DNA from: Anoxypelagibacter denitrificans
Lineage (GTDB): Bacteria; Pseudomonadota; Alphaproteobacteria; Pelagibacterales; Pelagibacteraceae
Reading direction: 5' to 3'
Length of the DNA: 8,162 bases
NCBI GenBank assembly: GCA_017640265.1
Contig: JAGFVZ010000039.1
Span: forward strand, 1 to 8,162
Shown piece after piece: positions 1-6,289 of this stretch (position 1 is its first letter; every line of letters starts with the position of its first letter). Both the position numbers and the translations under genes were made by a program. The notes under the pieces were generated by a model. The model was given only the letters and a program-made list of their open reading frames with translations. It was not told where the DNA came from and made no database searches.

Positions 1-1105
1 GTTTTGCTATCGAATGATAATTTTTTGCACGCTCAATATAATCATCTTTTTCTCCACTAATCATAATTATTGGCATGTCACTAGGAATTGTTTTAATGAA
101 CTCTCTTGGAATCCAAAATCCTCTCGGGTTCACATAACAATCGCAACCACCCAAAATACCTACATCAATTAAACCTGGAATTTTTCCACTCATTACGGAT
201 ACATCTTGGGCTCCACCAGAAAAACCAATCACTATTACTTTTTCCGGTTGATAAAATTCTTTTAATCTATAAATGGTTTGGGTAATTAATTTAATTGATC
301 CCCAACCTTTTTTCCAAGCCACTCTGTCTGGGTTTTGATTTATGCTGTCACTGTTTTTCCATTTTCCGGCTGATCTTACTCTACCTGAAAATTTATGACC
401 AGGTCGTGCTATGAAAAAGAAATTAGCATCATCTGGTATTAATTTAGAATAACCACTCATAAACTTTGGAGTGTTATTAACATCAGTTCCTTTGTAGTCA
501 CCATGTAAGTGTATTACTAATTTCTTTTTTGATTTGTCCGGTTTACCAATTGATTTTATGCCTATACATCCTTCAACGGTTGCAACATATTTTATAAAAT
601 CTTCTCCTTTATCACACTTTGCATCCCAGCCACCAATTGACTCAGGAGTAATTGGTTTTTTATCCCCTTTTGTTTTGGCTAGCGCACCTGCAAATCTAGC
701 CTTAGCATCTTTCTCGATTTTTTTTACAACGGCAATATCTTTGCCCCAGACTATTTGGTCATCGATTGCATATAAAAAACAACCTGAAAATTTAGATTTC
801 TTTTTTTTCGCATTTTGTTTATCTATGTAATGTAAACATGTGTCATGTGCACCTTTATGAGATCCTTCTATATCTAGACCTTGTACCCATCCCCATTCCC
901 AGTTTTTATAATCGTCTCTGCAACTAGTATAAACAATAAAGATGTGTTTATCCTTATCTACATTTGGTAAAAATTCTTTCTTAAATACTTTCTTTTTTTC
1001 AAACAAATCAAAACATTTTTGATCTGTTCCAGGCTCATTTATTCCAGCATTTCCAACATTGCACCACAATAAACTCAGAGCTAAAATTAATAGTATTTTT
1101 TTCAC
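1..1105 (-). CDS. Secreted alpha/beta-hydrolase-like protein, 3' end missing
   Basis: An open frame of 368 codons runs from a GTG start (1103-1105) to the left edge without a stop; an in-frame TAA lies four codons upstream (1115-1117), so GTG is the only usual start. Residues 1-20 look like a Sec signal peptide ending Gly-Asn-Ala, so the product is probably periplasmic or secreted. Cys15 has Trp before it and is not a good lipobox. Residues about 25-180 are a lysine-rich N-terminal region with six cysteines (31, 62, 90, 109, 164, 180) and the stretch CFLYAIDDQIVW. Residues about 195 onward look like an alpha/beta hydrolase: LVIHLHGD (196-203) as an oxyanion-type strand, GFSGG with candidate nucleophile Ser296, and SGEKDD with candidate acid Asp354 or Asp355. 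The catalytic His is probably in the missing C-terminus. Two further cysteines are at 321 and 323. No substrate can be assigned; an esterase or S9-like peptidase are alternatives. The gene starts 20 bases after dapB on the same strand, so cotranscription is likely. No Shine-Dalgarno is seen. Confidence 0.85.
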   Translation of the reverse strand, partial: MKKILLILALSLLWCNVGNAGINEPGTDQKCFDLFEKKKVFKKEFLPNVDKDKHIFIVYTSCRDDYKNWEWGWVQGLDIEGSHKGAHDTCLHYIDKQNAKKKKSKFSGCFLYAIDDQIVWGKDIAVVKKIEKDAKARFAGALAKTKGDKKPITPESIGGWDAKCDKGEDFIKYVATVEGCIGIKSIGKPDKSKKKLVIHLHGDYKGTDVNNTPKFMSGYSKLIPDDANFFFIARPGHKFSGRVRSAGKWKNSDSINQNPDRVAWKKGWGSIKLITQTIYRLKEFYQPEKVIVIGFSGGAQDVSVMSGKIPGLIDVGILGGCDCYVNPRGFWIPREFIKTIPSDMPIIMISGEKDDYIERAKNYHSIAK

Positions 1106-1125
1106 AATATTAGCTTATTGAAAAT

Positions 1126-1902
1126 TTATTTGAAATTCAAAACGTTTCTCATTGAGTAAAGACCAGGTTTTTTACTCATTAACCATTGAGCTGCGGTCAG
1201 AGCCCCTTCAGAATAAAGAGCTCTATCAAATGCTTCATGGTCTAAAGTGATAGTTTCTTTTCCAGTTGAAAAGAAAACTTTATGATTTCCTACAATTTCA
1301 CCTTTTCGAATTGAATTAAAATTGATCTTTTTGCTGTAAGGAAAAGTATTTTTATTTAGATATTTTCTTCCCATTAATTTATAAAAATCTTTCTTTTTCC
1401 CCGCTGCGATACCTTTTCCAAGCATCAGAGCTGTTCCTGATGGATGATCTTTTTTATGTTTATGATGTACTTCAAAAACCTTGCTTAAAAAATTATTTCC
1501 AAGGGATTTAGAGGCTATTTCAGTTAAATACATTAATAAGTTTATTCCTAAACTCATATTGCCCGCTTTAAGTATGGGTATTTTTTTAGAATATTTTTTT
1601 ATTAAATTTTCTTCTTTTTTAGAAAAACCAGTTGTGCCAATGACCACTCTTTTCTTCAGTTTAGAAGCAATTTTTAGCACTTCTAATGTGCATTTTGGAA
1701 TGGTGAAATCTATAATGATATTTGCATTTTTAAATGCAGATTCTGAATTTAATTGAGGTCTTAAAGCAGATACTTTTTTATTAATTATTCTGTTTTCTGT
1801 AATTGAAACTAATTTGAAATTTTTTGCCCTTTTAGAAGATTTAATAAGTTGTTGTCCCATTCTTCCAAGACATCCGGTAATTGCTAAATTAATTTTTTTC
1901 AT
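1126..1902 (-). CDS. dapB: 4-hydroxy-tetrahydrodipicolinate reductase
   Basis: DapB reduces 4-hydroxy-tetrahydrodipicolinate with NAD(P)H in the cytoplasmic diaminopimelate/lysine pathway, feeding both protein and peptidoglycan synthesis. The 258-residue product is slightly shorter than the usual 265-275. The N-terminal dinucleotide-binding loop is GCLGRMG (10-16), followed by VIGTTG (87-92). The substrate-binding and catalytic signature EVHHKHKKDHPSGTA covers 144-158; His146, His147 and Lys150 correspond to the E. coli His159, His160 and Lys163. RKGEIVGNH (199-207) and the C-terminal SEGALTAAQW (231-240) are also family motifs. The start codon overlaps the dnaJ stop by 4 bases (ATGA at 1902-1899), which favours translational coupling, and a GGAAG box lies 8 bases upstream inside dnaJ. 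Its place as the fourth gene of a chaperone operon is the notable feature; the enzyme itself looks intact. Confidence 0.97.
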   Translation of the reverse strand: MKKINLAITGCLGRMGQQLIKSSKRAKNFKLVSITENRIINKKVSALRPQLNSESAFKNANIIIDFTIPKCTLEVLKIASKLKKRVVIGTTGFSKKEENLIKKYSKKIPILKAGNMSLGINLLMYLTEIASKSLGNNFLSKVFEVHHKHKKDHPSGTALMLGKGIAAGKKKDFYKLMGRKYLNKNTFPYSKKINFNSIRKGEIVGNHKVFFSTGKETITLDHEAFDRALYSEGALTAAQWLMSKKPGLYSMRNVLNFK

Positions 1903-3044
1903 TTTCTAGACTTCCAAAAGTTTTTTGTTTTTTCAAAAAATTTTCTGATTAATGGATTTGACTTAGTATCTTCTAAAGTTTTGAATTCTGCAAGCAACTC
2001 CTTCTGTCTTTTAGTTAGAGACATTGGCACTTCGGTAACAACTTTAATATACAAATCTCCAAACACATTTCTTCTTAGGATGGGCATACCTTTTCCTCTG
2101 AGTCTCAACTGTTTTCCACTTTGGGTTCCAGACGGAATTTTAATTTTTGTTTTTCCACCATCAATTGAAGGTACTTCTACGGTTGCTCCCAGAGCAGCGT
2201 CAGCAAAGGAAATTGGCAATTCATAATAAAGATTCTCTTCTGATCTTTTAAAGATGTTGTGAGGCTCAATAGATACAAATAAATACAGATCTCCGTTTGA
2301 TCCTCCTCTGTCACCAGCCTCACCTTTTCCAGCAAGTCTTATTCTTGTTCCATCGTCAACTCCTTTTGGAATTTTTACTGAAACAGATTCATGAGATTGT
2401 GTTCTTCCCACTCCGCTACAGTTATTACATGGATTTGTAATTTTTTCTCCTTCGCCACCACACTCAGGACAAGTTTGTTGTACGGTGAAAAATCCCTGAC
2501 TCGATCTTACTTGTCCTTGACCGCCACAATAACTACAAGCGGAAGGTTTTGAGCCTGGTTTGGCACCACTTCCTGAACAGGTTTTACATTTTTTATAAGT
2601 TGTATAATTTATCTGTTTTTCTGTTCCCGTGAAAGCATCGTCAAGATCTATCGAAACGTCATATCTCAGATCATTTCCTCTGTTGCTTGCTCTACCTCTT
2701 CTTGACCTTCTAGAGGTTCCAAAACCAAAATCTCCAAAATCTCCAAAAATATCTTCAAAAATATCTGAAAAAGAGGATGAAAAATCAAAGTTGCTAAAAC
2801 CTTCCTGACCTCCAGCTCCCTGAAAAGCCGCATGTCCGAATCGATCATAGTTTGCTTTTCGCGTATCATCGGATAGCACGTGATAAGCTTCACTTGCCTC
2901 TTTAAATTTTTCCTCAGCACTTTTGTCGCCTTTATTTTTATCAGGATGATATTTAAGTGCTGATTTTCTATAAGCTTTTTTGATTTCGTCTTTGCTGGAT
3001 GATTTATTTATTCCTAAGACTTCATAATAATCTCTCTTTGCCAT
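1899..3044 (-). CDS. dnaJ: Co-chaperone DnaJ (Hsp40, type I)
   Basis: DnaJ delivers unfolded clients to DnaK and stimulates its ATPase in the cytoplasm. The 381 residues carry the full type I architecture. The J domain (about 1-70) has the essential HPD at 33-35. A Gly/Phe-rich linker (about 75-112) contains short repeats such as GDFGDFGFG. Four zinc-binding CxxCxGxG motifs start at Cys153, Cys170, Cys192 and Cys206. Two beta-barrel client-binding domains follow, including KIPKGVDDGTRIRLAGKGEAG and the related IPSGTQSGKQLRLRGKGMP. The length is normal for the family and no key residue is missing. The gene follows dnaK after 27 bases, has a clear AGGAG ribosome-binding site, and its TGA overlaps the dapB ATG. 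It is therefore internal to the grpE-dnaK-dnaJ-dapB run and probably controlled by promoters upstream. Confidence 0.99.
   Translation of the reverse strand: MAKRDYYEVLGINKSSSKDEIKKAYRKSALKYHPDKNKGDKSAEEKFKEASEAYHVLSDDTRKANYDRFGHAAFQGAGGQEGFSNFDFSSSFSDIFEDIFGDFGDFGFGTSRRSRRGRASNRGNDLRYDVSIDLDDAFTGTEKQINYTTYKKCKTCSGSGAKPGSKPSACSYCGGQGQVRSSQGFFTVQQTCPECGGEGEKITNPCNNCSGVGRTQSHESVSVKIPKGVDDGTRIRLAGKGEAGDRGGSNGDLYLFVSIEPHNIFKRSEENLYYELPISFADAALGATVEVPSIDGGKTKIKIPSGTQSGKQLRLRGKGMPILRRNVFGDLYIKVVTEVPMSLTKRQKELLAEFKTLEDTKSNPLIRKFFEKTKNFWKSRK
1911..1915 (-). promoter_or_regulatory. Ribosome-binding site of dapB
   Basis: On the minus strand GGAAG stands 8 bases before the dapB ATG, within the last codons of dnaJ. 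With the 4-base stop/start overlap it supports the 1902 start and gives dapB two ways to recruit ribosomes: coupling and direct binding. Confidence 0.55.
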
Positions 3045-3055
3045 AAGAAGCTTTG

Positions 3056-3060
3056 CTCCT
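3056..3060 (-). promoter_or_regulatory. Ribosome-binding site of dnaJ
   Basis: AGGAG lies 11 bases before the dnaJ ATG in the 27-base dnaK-dnaJ gap. It is the strongest Shine-Dalgarno in the window and confirms the start that gives the conserved MAKRDYYEVLG N-terminus. The spacing is slightly long. Confidence 0.7.
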
Positions 3061-3071
3061 ATTGATTAGTC

Positions 3072-5003
3072 TTAGGCTCTTTTTTCTTTGTCTTCTTTTT
3101 TTACGTCTTCAAAATCTGCATCAACAACATTATCTTTGTCTTTATTTTCCTTATTATCTTTATTATCTTTGCTGTTATCAGTTTTGCCAGTAGCTTTTTG
3201 TTGACTCTTGTAAACTGCCTCTCCTAATTTCATTGATACCTGAATTAAAGATTGTGTTTTCTTCTTAACTTCTTCAGCATCAGTTCCTTTTAAAGCATTT
3301 CTCAAATCTGCAATTGCTGTTTCGATAGATTTTTTTTCAGTTTCAGTAATTTTTGATCCATGCTCTTTAAGATTCTTTTCGGTAGAATGAATCATTGTAT
3401 CTGCTTGATTTCTTGCATCAACCGTTTCCCTTTTTTTCTTATCGGTCTCTTTGTTGGCCTCTGCATCCTTAACCATCTTTTGAATTTCTTCTTCAGATAA
3501 TCCTCCAGATGCTTGAATTTGAATTTTTTGCTCTTTTCCTGTTCCTTTATCTTTGGCAGACACACTTACTATACCATTTGCATCAATATCAAATGTTACT
3601 TCAATTTGTGGCACTCCTCTAGGAGCCGGAGCAATACCAACAAGTTCAAAATTACCTAAAAGTTTATTGTCTTCTGCCATCTCTCTTTCTCCCTGTAACA
3701 CTCTAATAGAAACAGCGGGCTGATTATCTTCGGCAGTTGAAAAAACCTGACTTTTTTTAGTTGGTATAGTTGTGTTTTTATCAATTAATTTTGTAGAAAC
3801 TCTACCAAGCGTTTCTATACCTAACGATAAAGGCGTAACATCAAGAAGCAATACATCTTTTACATCTCCCTGTAATACACCTGCTTGGATTGCTGCTCCC
3901 ATCGCAACTACCTCATCAGGATTAACGCTTTTATTAGGTTCTTTACCAAAAAAGTTTTTAACTGTTTCAACAATTTTTGGCATTCTTGTCATTCCGCCGA
4001 CAAGAACCACTTCATTAATTTCAGCAGCTGAAAAGCCAGAATCTTTTAAAGCTATTTTACAAGGTTCAAGTGTTTTTTCTATTAGCTTTTCAACCAAGGC
4101 TTCAAGTTTAGCTCTAGTAAATTTTAGATTAATATGTTTTGGTCCTGTTTTATCCGCAGTAACAAATGGAAGATTAATTTCAGTTTGTGTTGCAGAGGAT
4201 AACTCTATTTTAGCTTTTTCTGCCGCTTCTTTTAATCTTTGTAAAGCTAGTTTATCCGTTTTTAAATTAATACCATTGTCTTTTTTAAATTCTGAAACTA
4301 GGTAATCTACTATAATGTCATCGAAATCCTCGCCGCCTAAAAAAGTATCTCCATTTGTAGATTTTACTTCAAAGACACCGTCACCGATTTCTAAAATTGA
4401 TACGTCAAATGTACCTCCGCCAAGATCATAAACAGCAATTTTTTTTCCACCTTTTTTATCCAAACCATACGCTAATGAAGCTGCAGTTGGTTCATTAATA
4501 ATTCTTAAAACTTCTAGACCTGCAATTTTACCAGCATCTTTTGTTGCTTGCCTTTGTGCATCATTAAAATATGCAGGAACTGTTATTACAGCTTTAGTAA
4601 CTGGTTGACCTAAATATTTTTCAGCGGTTTCTTTCATCTTTTGAAGAATAAAAGCTGATATCTGTGAAGGTGAATATTTTTTACCCTTAGCTTCTATCCA
4701 CGCATCATTTTTGTCTGATTTAACTATTTTAAAAGGGGCTCTTTCTATATCTTTTTTTACAGATGGATCTTCAAAAGTTCTACCAATCAATCTCTTTGTG
4801 GCAAAAATTGTATCTTCAGCATTAGTTACGGCCTGTCTCTTCGCAGGTTGCCCAACTAATTTTTCTTCCTTTTCGAGGAAAGCAACTACGGAAGGAGTTG
4901 TTCTTTGCCCCTCGGCGTTTTCAAGAACTTTAGCTTGCTTGCCCTCCATTATTGCTACGCAAGAATTTGTTGTACCTAAATCTATTCCTATTACTCTACT
5001 CAT
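3072..5003 (-). CDS. dnaK: Chaperone DnaK (Hsp70)
   Basis: DnaK is the ATP-driven Hsp70 that binds hydrophobic segments of unfolded proteins, with DnaJ as loader and GrpE as nucleotide exchanger. The 643-residue product is full length. ATPase-domain motifs are GIDLGTTNSCVA (5-16), TKRLIGR (69-75), the phosphate-2 loop DLGGGTFD (193-200) and VLVGGMTRMPK (333-343). The interdomain linker VLLLDV is at 384-389, and the substrate-binding domain begins with TPLSLGIETLG. The helical lid follows. The extreme C-terminus has a lysine/asparagine/aspartate-rich spacer (612-625), then VVDADFEDV, the usual bacterial acidic tail, with ten more residues after it. The gene lies 45 bases after grpE and 27 before dnaJ. 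No Shine-Dalgarno is visible before the ATG. Instead an RpoH-like promoter pattern lies in the gap, suggesting heat-shock control independent of the grpE promoter. Confidence 0.99.
   Translation of the reverse strand: MSRVIGIDLGTTNSCVAIMEGKQAKVLENAEGQRTTPSVVAFLEKEEKLVGQPAKRQAVTNAEDTIFATKRLIGRTFEDPSVKKDIERAPFKIVKSDKNDAWIEAKGKKYSPSQISAFILQKMKETAEKYLGQPVTKAVITVPAYFNDAQRQATKDAGKIAGLEVLRIINEPTAASLAYGLDKKGGKKIAVYDLGGGTFDVSILEIGDGVFEVKSTNGDTFLGGEDFDDIIVDYLVSEFKKDNGINLKTDKLALQRLKEAAEKAKIELSSATQTEINLPFVTADKTGPKHINLKFTRAKLEALVEKLIEKTLEPCKIALKDSGFSAAEINEVVLVGGMTRMPKIVETVKNFFGKEPNKSVNPDEVVAMGAAIQAGVLQGDVKDVLLLDVTPLSLGIETLGRVSTKLIDKNTTIPTKKSQVFSTAEDNQPAVSIRVLQGEREMAEDNKLLGNFELVGIAPAPRGVPQIEVTFDIDANGIVSVSAKDKGTGKEQKIQIQASGGLSEEEIQKMVKDAEANKETDKKKRETVDARNQADTMIHSTEKNLKEHGSKITETEKKSIETAIADLRNALKGTDAEEVKKKTQSLIQVSMKLGEAVYKSQQKATGKTDNSKDNKDNKENKDKDNVVDADFEDVKKEDKEKRA
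3129..3170 (-). repeat. Low-complexity KDN repeat in the DnaK tail
   Basis: Fourteen codons (residues 612-625) read KDN, KDN, KEN, KDKDN, from near-identical 9-base units. They form a charged, probably disordered spacer between the helical lid and the terminal VVDADFEDV. Such spacers vary in length between strains, probably by replication slippage; here the frame is maintained. Confidence 0.7.
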
Positions 5004-5010
5004 AATGTTT

Positions 5011-5041
5011 CATATATGGGTGTTATTTGTGTTTCTACAAG
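5011..5041 (-). promoter_or_regulatory. Candidate heat-shock (RpoH-type) promoter of dnaK
   Basis: Reading the minus strand, CTTG (5041-5038) is followed after exactly 17 bases by CCCATATATG (5020-5011). The alphaproteobacterial RpoH pattern, as I recall it, is CTTG, 17-18 bases, then C-pyrimidine-TATnTnnG; only one position disagrees. It also fits an E. coli sigma-32 reading (CTTGTAG, 13 bases, ACCCATAT). It lies wholly in the grpE-dnaK gap, and the -10 box ends 10 bases before the dnaK ATG, implying a leader of only a few bases. No start-site data are available, so this is a pattern match. Confidence 0.5.
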
Positions 5042-5048
5042 ATGAGAT

Positions 5049-5639
5049 TTATGACTTTTTTTCATCTTTTTCCTTATTTTGCTTAATTTTTTGGTCACTT
5101 TTTTTTGATACCGATACAAGAGATGGTCTAAGCAATCTTTCACCAAACATATAGCCAGCCTGTATTTCTTGAACAATTGTACCCGGTTCAACTTTATTAT
5201 CTTCAATTTCCGTCATAGCCTGATGGAAGTTGGGATCAAATTTTTTTTTAAGGGTATTGATTTTCTCGATTTTATTTTTTTTAAAAACTGACAATAAATC
5301 TTTTTCAATAATTTCAATATTTTTTAAAAACTTATCTAAATCTTTATTGTTTTTTAACGTTTCGTCATTTTTGATTGAAATATAAGCCCTTTGAAGGTTG
5401 TCCAATATTGATAAATTTTCTCTAGCAAAGTTAAAACCGCCAAAATCTATTGCTTCTTTAAGATCTTTTTCAAATCTATTACGCTGATTTTCCAACTCAG
5501 CAAGAGATCTAAGAAGTTTATCTTCGGTATTTTTTAGTTTTTCCTCAACAGTAGGTTCTTTTTTTTCTTCCTTTTCTTCTTTTTTTGGAATTTTAGATTC
5601 TTCCTTCTTAACCTTATCTTCGTCGTTTAAATTGCTCAT
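5049..5639 (-). CDS. grpE: Nucleotide exchange factor GrpE
   Basis: GrpE releases ADP from DnaK and so resets the chaperone cycle; it acts as a cytoplasmic dimer. The 196 residues match the family length. Residues 1-38 are a very charged Lys/Glu tail, likely disordered. A long helix or coiled coil follows (about 32-125), including LLRSLAELENQRNRFEKDL (42-60). The C-terminal beta domain that contacts DnaK carries the family signature FDPNFHQAM (134-142) and PGTIVQEIQAGYMFGERLLRPSLV (152-175). The last 20 residues are again lysine-rich. It is the first gene of the minus-strand run and diverges from rdgB with only 41 bases between start codons. A heat-shock-like promoter pattern in that gap ends 8 bases before the ATG, and no Shine-Dalgarno is present. 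hrcA, often found upstream of grpE in alphaproteobacteria, is absent here. Confidence 0.98.
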   Translation of the reverse strand: MSNLNDEDKVKKEESKIPKKEEKEEKKEPTVEEKLKNTEDKLLRSLAELENQRNRFEKDLKEAIDFGGFNFARENLSILDNLQRAYISIKNDETLKNNKDLDKFLKNIEIIEKDLLSVFKKNKIEKINTLKKKFDPNFHQAMTEIEDNKVEPGTIVQEIQAGYMFGERLLRPSLVSVSKKSDQKIKQNKEKDEKKS

Positions 5640-5661
5640 ATTTTCTATATAGTCATAAAAT
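5632..5661 (+). promoter_or_regulatory. Weak candidate promoter of rdgB
   Basis: TTGCTC (5632-5637) and TAAAAT (5656-5661) are 18 bases apart and would start transcription roughly a dozen bases before the rdgB ATG. The -35 box matches the sigma-70 consensus at only three positions and overlaps the first codons of grpE. The site faces, and overlaps, the grpE candidate promoter. Confidence 0.25.
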
Positions 5662-5674
5662 ACTAAATTTCTAG
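5647..5674 (-). promoter_or_regulatory. Candidate heat-shock-like promoter of grpE
   Basis: Minus strand: CTAG (5674-5671), 17 bases, then ACTATAT (5653-5647). Compared with the RpoH pattern CTTG-N17-CyTATnT there is one mismatch in each box, and the spacer is the same as in the dnaK candidate. The -10 box ends 8 bases before the grpE ATG, so the transcript would begin at or next to the start codon. In such AT-rich DNA a housekeeping promoter (TATATA) is an equally possible reading. Confidence 0.35.
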
Positions 5675-5680
5675 ATCCTT

Positions 5681-6289
5681 ATGTATAAAATTGATAAGAT
5701 TTTAATTGGAACTCACAATAAGGGAAAATTTAAGGAAATAAGCGATCTTCTACCAAAAGCAATAAAAAAAATTTCACCAAATGAATTAAATATGGAAAGT
5801 CCACAGGAAAGTGGAAAAAGTTTTCTTCAAAATTCTGAGATAAAAGCTGATTTTTTTTGCAAAAAATCACACTTAACAACTTTATCTGACGATTCAGGTC
5901 TCGAGATAGATTGTTTGGCTGGAAAGCCTGGAATTTTTTCCTCAAGATGGGCAAAAGAATTTGGAAGTTTTAACAATGCAATGTTCGAGATTTTAAAAAA
6001 AATAAATAAAGCCAATCAAAATAAGAAACAAAAAAATACCAAAGCAAAATTTGTCTGCAGCCTTACAATACAATGGCCTAATGGAAAAAAAATTTCAGAA
6101 ATTGGAGAAATAGAAGGAAATATATCACCCCCAAAAGGCAACAATGGATTTGGATATGATCCAATTTTTATACCCCAAGGTTATTTAAAAACATTTGCTG
6201 AAATGAACTACAAAGAAAAACTGTTAATAGACCACAGATATATTGCTTATAAAAAACTAGAAAAAAAAATTAAAATTTATTTTCAATAA
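5681..6289 (+). CDS. rdgB: dITP/XTP pyrophosphatase (RdgB/HAM1 family)
   Basis: This house-cleaning enzyme hydrolyses non-canonical purine triphosphates (dITP, XTP, ITP) to monophosphate and pyrophosphate, keeping deaminated bases out of DNA and RNA. At 202 residues it is the usual length. Visible motifs are the nucleotide loop THNKGKFKEI (11-20), a metal-binding Glu43 in ESGKSF, the catalytic SDDSGLEID (69-77, Asp71 equivalent to E. coli Asp69), AGKPGIFSSRWA (80-91), and the base-recognition run GNNGFGYDPIF (153-163) with EK (179-180) and HR (185-186). The usual Ser before His-Arg is Asp184 here; the recognition residues themselves are kept. The start is fixed by the motif near the N-terminus. 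It diverges from grpE and its last 20 bases overlap the end of the opposing periplasmic gene. No Shine-Dalgarno is visible. Confidence 0.97.
   Translation: MYKIDKILIGTHNKGKFKEISDLLPKAIKKISPNELNMESPQESGKSFLQNSEIKADFFCKKSHLTTLSDDSGLEIDCLAGKPGIFSSRWAKEFGSFNNAMFEILKKINKANQNKKQKNTKAKFVCSLTIQWPNGKKISEIGEIEGNISPPKGNNGFGYDPIFIPQGYLKTFAEMNYKEKLLIDHRYIAYKKLEKKIKIYFQ

Noticed and set aside
534..830. A 98-codon plus-strand open frame in the left region
   Set aside because: The minus-strand frame through the same bases is open for 368 codons, begins with a signal peptide and contains hydrolase motifs, so the plus-strand frame is a shadow.
2719..2772. Short tandem repeats in dnaJ as a possible CRISPR or minisatellite
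   Set aside because: They encode the normal Gly/Phe-rich linker of DnaJ (GDFGDFGFG and similar) and stay in frame.
3772..4305. A 177-codon plus-strand open frame inside dnaK
   Set aside because: It is antisense to strongly conserved DnaK codons and matches no family I know; long antisense frames over dnaK are a familiar artefact of codon use.
4711..5154. A 147-codon plus-strand frame crossing the dnaK/grpE junction
   Set aside because: It lies opposite two clear genes, shows no recognisable domain, and its path through the intergenic gap is explained by the short distance.
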